Part shown: one piece after another, positions 55,702 to 64,000 of the stretch
How positions within the stretch are numbered: the first letter of the stretch is position 1
Layout of the letters: every line of letters begins with the position of its first letter
Made by a program: the position numbers and the translations under genes
NCBI GenBank assembly: GCA_032768795.1
Contig: CP136493.1
Span: forward strand, 558,001-622,000
Direction of reading: 5' to 3'
DNA from: Tremella fuciformis
Lineage: Eukaryota > Basidiomycota > Tremellomycetes > Tremellales > Tremellaceae
Length of the DNA: 64,000 nt
Notes under the pieces: generated by a model
Told to the model about the DNA's origin: nothing
Database searches by the model: none
Seen by the model: the letters and a program-made list of their open reading frames with translations, nothing else

Positions 55702-56397
55702 GCTGTGCTTGGCGAGAAGTGTCGGTGCGACTGGGCCGAGACCTGTCGGAAAGGTGTCATGACGGTGGCCGGAGCCCAGGGGGTGTAGGTTGTTTGGGAA
55801 GAATAGTGTCGCTGGGGTCCGACGAAGAAAGTCTCTGGAGAGAATCACGATAGGGAGAAGCTCGACGACGTATAGCCTTACCCACCTGCAGGCATGTGCA
55901 TATAATCTCGCTGAAGCGATCGATCCATCTATGTTGAGCGGCAGGTTCAGTTTACTCGGGGCACATGACGACGACGGCATCGCCATGATGCGCCCCTCGG
56001 CAACAGTCGAAGAAGAACGAGATCAAGGTCACACCGAGGGGAGAACTGCCACACGAGACGGACGAGATCCTACACAGCGCTTAGCCAAACACGAACATCG
56101 TACAGCTTGTGGTGTCGCCGGAGCGATGAAAGGAAAGGACCCCCTGGTGTCGTCCACTAATGCTGATGATCAAAAACCTTGAGCCCCGCAATCAGCTTCT
56201 GAAACACGCGATGCACAAAGCAGCGTCCTTCCCCTTGCACCTCCCTTCAACGCCGCGCAGCGATCACCAACTTTGTCTCTCCCCCTCTCTCCCCGCCTCT
56301 GTGATGGCGGGGCGCTCAGCCCTGGACGCGCAGATGGGTTCGTTCTCCATCAGACTCTGACTTCTCATCACTTCTCTCTGCCGCCGACGACGACGAC
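55702..56397. other. Intergenic between the secreted protein and paralogue 7
   Basis: No gene is supported. The frames here are short and overlapping. Confidence 0.4.
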
Positions 56398-57060
56398 ATG
56401 GCCATACCCATCGCCCCGCCCCCACCCGCCGCCCTCACGCTCGCGACCACGGTTTGGGGGATACCGCACGTGCGTCGAGCGATCGTGAGCTCGGCGACTG
56501 GGTCGGCCGTGGGCAAGATCCTCGGTCTGTCGCGCGAGACGTTTGATGAGGCCGCGCCTGTCGTCTATGGCGTTTTTGAACATCGGAGGCTGAAGCGGCT
56601 CAGGGCGTCCACCGTCGACTATGTGAGTGGCGTGGATCACTCGGGACGGAGAGCCGAGCTGAGTGGCTGAGTGCAGGACCGATATCGATTCTACCTCTCC
56701 CTTGTGCATACCGTCAAGCACACGCCCGTCTCCCCCGCAGAGACGTTCGATATCTTCGCCACTTATCCCCGCCTCAGCATGCTGTACGACAACCTGCCAG
56801 GGCGCGCAAGCTCGTTTGCAGTTCTCTATTGGGGCTCAGATGACGATGGGACAGTAGGCGTTGAGGTGGTCGTCGACGGTGGCGGGTTCCCGGAGGCGGA
56901 GGGAGAGCTCGGAGGGGTGAGGGCGGAGATCGAGGCGTTTATACCGGAGCGGTGGGCCATCTTGCCTCGCAACGAGTCGGCGGAAGCGAGCGGGAGGATC
57001 AGGCAGGTGGTCAGCCTGAAAAGGAGAGATACCCCGCCGTTTCGCCGGAAAGGCCGGTGA
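56398..57060 (+). CDS. F-box-like family paralogue 7, short form (202 aa)
   Basis: Two exons, 56398-56622 and 56677-57060 (54-nt intron at the family position). N-terminus ATTVWGIPHVRRAIVSSATG then LGLSRETFDEAAPVVYGVFE; exon 2 opens DRYRFYLSLVHTVKH and continues to TYPRLSMLYDNLPG. It then ends in a Gly/Glu-rich stretch and a basic tail (KRRDTPPFRRKGR), without the middle and the LL-IGGP-C signature. The motif residues are also the most divergent of the set. It is either a truncated, degrading copy or a short isoform-like paralogue. Confidence 0.6.
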
Positions 57061-58009
57061 CTCTGGCGGTGGGGTGGAGAAGGATCAGTCTTCCACCGTT
57101 ATCAGCTATCAGCATGCTGCATGTGAGACTGTGAGACTGAGACCGAGACGGCGACGACACCCGAGACACATTCCAGCAAGCCCCGATGTGCCTGCCTTGC
57201 CTCTTGGAGCCAGCGTTGCGGTCGAGCCGTGTCCGACACCTTCCCCCTTTGAGCACCGCACTAATGTACCCCATCACCGTGCGACGAGGTCAGGCCAGGG
57301 CCCAGACTCGGCGTCGATTCGGTCGCGTCGATCGGCCCGCCTTTGATCGCACCACGGCCCTTTCGTCCAGTGCTCAGTGCTCAGTGCTGAATGCTCTCTG
57401 CTCTTCTCTTCTAAATAAACACTATGCTCATTGACGGTACAATGGACGAGGGCCGGAGTTAAGTTGTGGGTAGAGAGTGACACGCCACGTGACATCCCTC
57501 GGAGCGCCGTCGACCTCGCTTACCCCGTGGGGGATATTACCTGAACGAGTAATAATCCAGTTTTGCGCCTCTAGGCTCTAGGGTAACACTCGCCGGCAAA
57601 AGCCACCTCTCGCTCTCTCTCTTCCTCCCTCTCTCTCTCTCTCCCGCTCACCTCACTCTCTTTGTCAGCCCATACTTCCTATACACCAAAGCAAAGCATG
57701 TCGACTCGTCGTCGCTGACATCCCTCTCGTAGAGGGTGCACACCCACCTCTTCCACGCACCGCTTGATCTGTATTGGGGGGTGAGCCAGGACCAGCGGCA
57801 ACATCTCGGACCGTTCCGGCAAGATCGGAAAAGACGCAAGCGGCTCCTCTCTCTCTCTCATTGCACTCGACATCCACTCTCTGTCTCTAGTCGCGCCCCG
57901 TCTCCAAGGCATTCGCACCTGTGGGCGCACAGCCTGCTGCCCCACCCATTCAGACCGACTCTGAAAGGCATCTCGGCAATCGTGATCGGCCGCGCGCCGC
58001 TTCGACAGG
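57061..58009. promoter_or_regulatory. Upstream region of the REG1-like gene
   Basis: It contains a CT-rich tract at about 57603-57662 of a kind common in fungal promoters and leaders, and no supported gene. A CTCAGTGCT triplication lies near 57375-57392. Confidence 0.45.
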
Positions 58010-60842
58010 ATGGCGCAGGTCATCCCGCCCATCGTGAGTCGTTTGTCAGCACTCCACCAACCGTCTCTTCCCATCCCATCCCCTCTAGCATCCTGGAAAA
58101 CAGCGTCGCTCGATCGAAGCACGATCAGGCTAGTCTGATCTGCTTCGCCATCATGCATCGGCAGCCGTCAGGGAAGGGTGTGATTGGTGGGGCGGCAGTG
58201 GAGGATCACGATCACCAGGGGCGGTGTTGTCATTCCCCTACCACCGTCTCAGCCCTTATCCGATATCCTGTTTCTCTTTTGCCGTCTCTCAAGCCATGCC
58301 ATGCTGGATGATACTCAATCCAGACCTCCCTCCCCCTCGACTCGTCCGCCGCCCCCTCGGTCGAGGACATCCAGGACCGCATACCCTCCATGTGCGTCGA
58401 TTACCTCTCGCACAATTGGTCAGAGGAGGATGTGTGGGCATCGTGGCGCTCCATGACGAGGCACAAGCACGAGATTGCCAACGGTGTGCGGTTGGAGAAT
58501 GCAAGCTGGCGGACATGGCAAAAGCAGCGCAACAAGTTGAAGACGATCAGCCCAGAGACGCTCAACTGGCATGTTTACCTCCTCACTCCTCGTATGGTCC
58601 GCTGATTTCCAGGCTGAAAGACTCTGATGTGACGTGGCTGTATGGACCATTGCACACTGCCCAGGTCGAGCCGGTCCGTCCGCCAAAGGTCGCCAATACC
58701 GAAGAACGTCTCAACATTGATCTACCCGCAGGCAAAAAGCCAATCTTGAAACATCGCACGTTGTCAGAAATGCTGTCCCTCACCACCCCTTCCTCTCCCA
58801 TCCTCGAAGCTACATACGAGGAAATGGACGTCGATGTTCTCGACGGTCCCGATGTCCGCCCACCACTCATGCAGACAAAATCGGATACCAACATCGTTCG
58901 TCAGCGTGGTGGTCTGCGAAAATCGCCGCCAAGACATCCCATCGTCGATCGCACAATGGAAGGCTACGGCAACGATGCCCAACCTGCACCCAATCCCGAT
59001 TCGAGCACCAGCAAACGGCATATCTCCTTCAATACGTTCGTCGAGCAGTGTGTTGCTGTGGACGACCCGAACGATCTCCCCCAGAGCGCGATTCAGTTTG
59101 GCGGCCAGCAAGACGACTCGGACGACGACGTACTTGAAATGCGTTCCATGTCGTCTGGCAGTAGTCGTTCTCGCCCTTCGCTCAGTCGCGGTTCGAGCAC
59201 CACCTCCGTGGAACATCTCACTATTGCCAAAATTGCTCCAACCATGCTCAAGACCGGCGGCCACTTTGGCAAAAATTCCCCGGCTGTCGTCTACATGCCT
59301 CCACCAGAATACCGATCGCCCTCTCAGCAGACCAGCCCGTCTTACGACTTCCCGTCGCCCGAAGACGACGGTCGGCCGCAGTGGGGCGATCAATACGGTA
59401 CATCAGCAGGTTATGACTACTTTGGCAGCACCTCGCCTTCTGGCAAAGTACATACCGGCGGATACGCCCAACCACGGCCTCCGACGCAGCCCGCTCCACC
59501 GCCTGTGAATGTCGCGGCCCCACCGGCACAACCGAAATGGCGCCAGCCTGCAGGCGCGTCTGCTACCCCTCCTCTTGTCGGCTCGGAGCGCAGCTCGGCT
59601 ACGGCTTCGGCAACCTCCTCGACCGGATCTTCATCGTCCTCCCTCACCAATGTCGCACAGGTCTCCGTCTCGCCGCCTCAGCCTCAACGAAGCATTCTCA
59701 AAGTCCGCTCACCTCAACCTGCTGTCGGTCCTGCGCCAGAATCGCCTCCATTGTCATACTTTAATTACAACCCGTCCGTCGCCACGGGTATAGGAGGAAT
59801 GCGAAGTGCCCAACAAGGAGTCGCTCACGAGCATCTCGGACCCACCGGATCGCCCGTCACGTCGCCCGTTGTGTCGACTGCGCAGGCAGCGGCCGAGGAG
59901 AGACCCGAACGACAGGAGCGAGGCAGAGAAGAACGCGGCAGGAGCACCTCGCGTGGCAATTCTGCTTTGGGCAGATCATCTTCTGGCAGCCAGAGCATCG
60001 GCAGCACGAGCAGTCTATCCCCCGGCACGCCACGCAGTCCAATGGACCATGGCCACGTCCACCACGGGCCTTCAGCCACTGTCCCACCTCCTTCGGGCAA
60101 GCGGTTAGACCGGGTACTAGAGGACGAGCCGATGGATGTCGACGGCGAAGACGACGAGGCGTCTGAAGCACAGACTCCGACTCCGCACTCGTCTCCTCAG
60201 GTGAGTTTTGTCCTCTCACTCCCAGTAGTGGCTTTGGGGAATCACTGACGCTGACAGAAGTAGATCGCCTTTCGCCCGATGAAAGATACCTCGCCCGCCT
60301 CTCTCCCACATACCTCCACTCGACTCCAGTCTGCCGCCCAACCCTCTCACAACTCGCCCTACTCTCCTACATCTGCTTACTTTCTCGGCGCCGCGCTAGG
60401 CGGCGCGAATGGCAACGGAACTGCCTACAAGGAAGTCGATCAAGATCTGCCCACTGCCGATCCCGCCACCGTCCTCTCACCCACCGACCGCCCTCAGGGC
60501 AAAATGCGCCCAACGACTGCTCATGTAGGCACAAATGCCGCGCCCACTCTTGCGCAGCCGATGCCAGGGGGGTTTGGTCAAACAACGAGCGGTTCCTCAA
60601 CCAGCTCGAATGGCGGTCGAGATGCGGCGGCTTTCGGAGATGGTGTGGCCGCGGACGGGACAATCATCAGCCGAGCGGCGAATATAGCCAGTACCGCCAA
60701 GGATATTCTAGGGGCGTTGTGGTACGGTGCAAACGAGGGTCAGGGCAGGCGCGTCAGTGGTGGGCAGAGTGCACAGGTTGCACAGGGAGGACTGCAACTG
60801 GATAATGGTGCTGCATCTCCTGGCAGGGGTGCGCAGCGGTGA
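58010..60842 (+). CDS. REG1-like PP1 (Glc7) regulatory subunit with DUF1752
   Basis: Four exons, 58010-58033, 58324-58568, 58613-60200 and 60264-60842 (2436 nt, 811 aa). DUF1752 covers ~25-105 (VDYLSHNWSEEDVWASWRSM, WRTWQKQRNKLKTI, LKDSDVTWLYGPL). Then come KPILKHRTLSEML and KRHISFNTFVEQCVAVDD; RHISF is a candidate RVxF-type PP1 docking motif. Long Ser/Pro-rich disordered stretches follow, with SILKVRSP and a C-terminal helix ANIASTAKDILGALWYG, as in Reg1-type proteins. The family targets PP1 to the SNF1/AMPK pathway in glucose repression. Exon 1 encodes only MAQVIPPI before a 290-nt intron and is the least certain exon. Intron 2 starts with GC. Confidence 0.82.
58569..58612 (+). other. GC-AG intron in the REG1-like gene
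   Basis: The donor GCATGTTTACC and acceptor GCTGATTTCCAG give an intron of 44 nt. Only this choice restores ...LNW-LKDSDVTWLYGPL inside DUF1752. The nearest GT donor (58572) leads to a stop after 3 codons. Confidence 0.65.
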
Positions 60843-61127
60843 GCTTTGAGCTCGCGAGAGGATAGGTGTACGTGTGGGTAGGGTTCCCGGGTCGGAGTGG
60901 TATTGTACGCATCACATCATTTGGGAAGAGCCATTCTAGCAATCAATCAGTCAGACAAGACATGGGCACGGCAAACTCCAGCACGGTCAGCATGGGTCGG
61001 AATCACCTTTTTGAGTACTTGTATTTTGTCGTGCGATGCACGGCAGTGCTTGACTGTCATTCATTCACCTTGCCTGCGAGAGAAACGTATCGTGCATGCC
61101 CGGTACAACAGATAGGTATCAAGCAGC
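60843..61127. terminator. Convergent 3' region (REG1-like / RING-CH)
   Basis: These 285 bp lie between the stop codons of two converging genes, so the 3' ends of both transcripts must lie here or overlap. Confidence 0.4.
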
Positions 61128-62752
61128 TCACTCGTCATTCAGCTCGTCGCCCAGCTCGGCGCGTATCCTCGCCAACCTCCTACGTTCCGCGATATCCCCC
61201 GCCCTCCGCCTGACATCCACCACGCCGCGCACCCACACCTCCCTCCACCCCTCCCACCGCTTCCACCGCCGCTCGCGCCACCACACCCGCCACCACACAC
61301 CGTCCCTCGCGCGCCTGTCGCGAGCCCGGCGCCGGTCTTCGGGGTTGACCTCGAGGATCTGGGTCTCGAGGTACTTGAGCCCCCAGTGCGTGAGGCGCTG
61401 GACGACCGCGTACGTCTGCCGCAGGGTGTTGAGCGCGCCAATGAGCACAAAGAGCACGACGGCCGCTTGGCCCAGGTCCACCCGGCCTGCGCCTGCGCCC
61501 GCGCGTGCGCGCGCGCGCCGGCCGAGCGAGCCGAACCACCCCGTGCCGCGGAGCCCGTTGGCCATTTGCGCAGGGGCGAACAGGCTCATGCTGAGCAACA
61601 AGCTCAGGAAGGAGAACGAGCCCAGCACGCTGAGGCCCAGCACGAAGCGCGCGCCGAGGCCCACGACGATGCCGGCCACACTGGCGGGGATGCCGGCCGG
61701 CAGCGACTTGGGAGTCGACAGCGACGAGGCGGCGCGGGAGAAGGTGCTGATCGCGCTGGAAACGACGTCGAACACGAGCCCCCCGCCCGACACGTAGACG
61801 ACGGTCCCGTCATCGTACCCGTCGTCGTCGGCCCAGTAGTCCGTGCCCACTCCGGCCCACGGGTCCACGCGCCGGAAGGTGAGGGGGGATGCGCGCGAGA
61901 GGGGCAGCGAGTAGAAGACCATCGTGAGCTGGCCCATGAGGATCGCGACGAGCGCAAAGGAGATTGCGGATAGCACGGCGAGGAGCGGCTTTGAGGTCGC
62001 AAGCCCGGATACGAGAGTGCCTGTCGTCAACCTGAGGGTTGGCGCCAGAGATCAATCAGACCTACGTTGTAGACGGTACTGGTGATGGCACTGCGGGCAC
62101 TCCATGAACGCTTTCTACACCGTCAGCTCAGCCTTGGTTGCGAGGATGGCTCACGGCATTGGTGCCCGTACCACGCCACGCGTTGATGCATTGGACTACG
62201 AGTCAGCCGGATCATGTCGCGTCGCCTTGAGCCTACCATGCACATACTGCCCGTCAGCTTCGTCTACCGCATGAGACCGCGACGCACGCGCATACTGCCC
62301 GTGCACAGACACGGCGAGATTAGCCGTCCCATACTGTCCTCCTCTTCCGCGCCGAGAAAACAGATCCGGCACTGCCGATCGTCCGGCTCGTCCTCCTCCT
62401 CTGGCGTGGCCGGACTGCCTATCTCGTCCGCCTCGGACACTGTGCGCAGCGGTGTGTCGTCGTCCCCGTCGCGGGCCAAGTCATCAATGCCAGGCTTGAG
62501 CTCCGGCGATGGCGTCGGAGGTGGAATGTGGACCTGACTCGTGCTCCATGCATCGCTGTACGAGTCCTGGGGCTCGCTCGCCATGGCGTGTCGCATCGTT
62601 CTCGACGGCCCTGCTTCGTGTGCGCGCGCGTCGACCGGCGTTGAGGGAAGCGACCGGTCCACCCAGTCTTCCTCGTCTTCGCTGGTCCCTCCGTATCCTC
62701 GGCGGCGATATACCTCGCCGGGCGTCGTCAATAGCGGAGCGGGGCGCGACAT
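61128..62752 (-). CDS. RING-CH (MARCH-type) membrane E3 ubiquitin ligase
   Basis: Five exons (descending): 62752-62288, 62246-62237, 62195-62155, 62114-62062 and 62031-61128 (1473 nt, 490 aa). Exon 2 is a 10-nt microexon. The first ~120 residues are acidic and disordered. The RING-CH finger spans ~127-185: CRIC, PCLC, then YVHVQC and CPQC, giving the C4HC3 ligand order; the His comes from the microexon. At least three hydrophobic stretches follow (LLAVLSAISFALVAILMGQL; a Gly/Val/Leu-rich pair; AAVVLFVLIGAL). A Trp/Arg-rich amphipathic tail ends the protein. The architecture matches membrane-anchored E3 ligases acting in ER or endosomal quality control; the target is unknown. Start 62752 was chosen; 62770 would add 6 residues. 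Confidence 0.85.
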
Positions 62753-62911
62753 CTCACTATACTCTCCCAATCCAAGTCTGTTACTCCCAGTCGGCTGAAT
62801 GTCGAGGTGACAACACTAGGTAAATCGGCGGTGGCGCGTCGCCGATGGGGCGTAGCTCTGACTCCGGAAAATTTTGGACTTTTCATCTCTCATCTGTACA
62901 TCTACATCAGA

Positions 62912-63447
62912 ATGGCTTTCCAGTCAGCTTTGTTCAAAAAAGCACTCAGGCAGCACCAGAGAGAGCAAAAAAAGCGACATCCCAACCCTCATGATGAGCA
63001 CAAGCATTCCTGCTCTCAACAAAGCCGCCCACAGCCAGTCAGACACTCTCCCTATCACCCACCCCAGCAACAATCCTACCTGCCTCCTGGGTCAGGCAAA
63101 GTCAATGGAGAGAAGAAGCCATGGGTGCCCAAAAGACCTGTTGTGAAGTCCTTGTGAGTCAGGCTCTCTCTTGGCATGACACAAAGCTGACTTGTAGCTT
63201 CAATGGTCCAGTCACCAATCCCCAGACCTTCAGATTGCCCTTGTGGAAAAGTAGGATGCTGGATTGGCTGAGGAAGATGAGAACACTCAGAGGAGGAGAA
63301 AGCCCACCTGGAACTCCTCTCTTCACTCCTCCCCCCACCCCTGAGCCTCCTACCTGGTCAGATCCCCCAACTCCTGCTGCTGATGATCCTGTGTGGGATG
63401 ATTACAGACAGGAGATGGAGGCAGATAGAGGTAGTGTTAGTAGCTAG
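62912..63447 (+). CDS. Unrecognised 163-aa protein in CpG-poor DNA
   Basis: Two exons, 62912-63153 and 63198-63447 (44-nt intron, CTGACTTGTAG end). The N-terminal half is basic and Gln/His/Pro-rich (FKKALRQHQREQKKRH). The C-terminal half has Pro/Thr repeats (PLFTPPPTPEPPTWSDPPTP) and an acidic end. No domain is recognised; it looks disordered. The sharp fall in CG dinucleotides relative to the RING-CH gene, and the helicase next to it, suggest it is part of a mobile element. Confidence 0.5.
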
Positions 63448-63578
63448 AGAGAGCACAATGACATGCATACACCCCATGAACTTGAGATTCAGCTGATGCA
63501 TCAAACACTCAGAGTCATGCTTGATCAACTTTTATTCAGTCTACCTATGCATTGTCATTCATCTTTTTCTCTATACAT
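63448..63578. other. Convergent spacer
   Basis: The spacer lies between the 163-aa gene (+) and the PIF1-like helicase end (-). It is AT-rich and contains no gene. Confidence 0.4.
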
Positions 63579-64000
63579 TTATTCTGTCATCTGAAGCATC
63601 TGACGTCTAGACGCATCCCTTGCTGCCAATACACGTCCTGATACTCCCCCCCTTCTACTCTCTGTGTTCAAGCTGTTCAATCTTGCCCAATCAAAGCCTG
63701 GCTTGAAAGCAAGGCCCTCCAGAGATCTTGCTCTTGAGATTGCCACAAATGTCAATCCCGTTGAGAAGTCGGCTGAACCAAGATCAATCACTGCCTTGTC
63801 CAGCGTCATACCCTGTGATTTGTGTATGGTGATAGCAAATGCAAGCTGCAGTGGCAGCTGGCGTCGAGAGCACCGCTGCCCGTTTGTTGTCTCCCATCTG
63901 GCTGTATGGGGCACAATGGGAACCAGTGGTATGTTGTCTGTGGTGTGCCAGGGTGTTGGTCCAGTGTAGGATGGGAAGGCGACCATGACCACAGAAGGAA
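63579..64000 (-). CDS. PIF1-like DNA helicase, C-terminal end (continues beyond the window)
   Basis: The frame is open to the window edge and stops at 63579. Helicase superfamily 1B signatures are LPLQLAFAITIHKSQGMTLD (the His-Lys-Ser-Gln motif) and FVAISRARSLEGL near the end. The C-terminal tail is short and basic. PIF1-like helicases occur as cellular enzymes and as the helicase part of Helitron transposons. The CpG-poor, repeat-like context favours the mobile origin (inference). The first ATG in the frame is internal, so the true start lies to the right of the window. Confidence 0.8.
   Translation of the reverse strand, partial: PSVVMVAFPSYTGPTPWHTTDNIPLVPIVPHTARWETTNGQRCSRRQLPLQLAFAITIHKSQGMTLDKAVIDLGSADFSTGLTFVAISRARSLEGLAFKPGFDWARLNSLNTESRRGGVSGRVLAARDASRRQMLQMTE

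Noticed and set aside
61096..61973. + strand frames of 195-233 codons opposite the RING-CH gene
   Set aside because: They are antisense, Arg/Ala-biased, and lie opposite the membrane-spanning exon of the RING-CH gene.

Overview
The window is nuclear DNA from a filamentous or yeast-like fungus, most likely a basidiomycete. The genes carry many very short spliceosomal introns (mostly 35-60 nt) with CTGAC/CTAAC-like branch sites just before the acceptor. The content is fungal: symplekin/Pta1, a REG1-like PP1 regulator, an LtrA-like membrane protein, a DUF1771-Smr protein, a two-finger C2H2 factor, fungal LTR retrotransposons and a small secreted protein. I cannot name the genus. There are no bacterial operons, CRISPR arrays or rRNA genes, and I recognised no tRNA.

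Layout. (1) 1-6.5 kb: a small solo LTR inside an older repeat, a 12-exon LtrA-like gene (+), and a minus-strand ORF cut in two by a solo LTR. (2) 6.5-14.7 kb: a transposon graveyard. LTRs sit inside LTRs, with 5-bp target-site duplications (TSDs) that can be read directly, plus CpG-poor mobile-element-like DNA and a second minus-strand ORF split by an LTR. (3) 15.2-26 kb: a conserved housekeeping block of symplekin (-), a 160-aa single-TM protein (+), a C2H2 factor (+) and a DUF1771-Smr protein (-). (4) 26.7-57.1 kb: an accessory region with seven same-strand paralogues of an F-box-like family plus one relic, interleaved with three members of a second unknown family ('SLSLYD'). An apparently intact Ty1/copia element has landed at the last codon of one paralogue. 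An aldo/keto reductase, a short-chain dehydrogenase and a small secreted protein lie in the same region. (5) 57.5-62.8 kb: REG1-like PP1 regulator (+) converging with a RING-CH membrane E3 ligase (-). (6) 62.8-64 kb: CpG-poor mobile DNA with a small two-exon gene and the C-terminal end of a PIF1-like helicase that runs off the window.

How it fits together. The housekeeping genes serve mRNA 3'-end processing, glucose/PP1 signalling, RNA/DNA processing and membrane ubiquitination and are not a pathway. The most novel part is the accessory array. All seven F-box-like paralogues lie on the + strand, keep one intron at the homologous position, conserve their N- and C-terminal ends and diverge in the middle. 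This looks like birth-and-death evolution of a recognition or adaptor family. Exon structures were worked out by hand from splice consensus and reading frame. For every spliced model below the summed exon length is divisible by three, which supports but does not prove the models.
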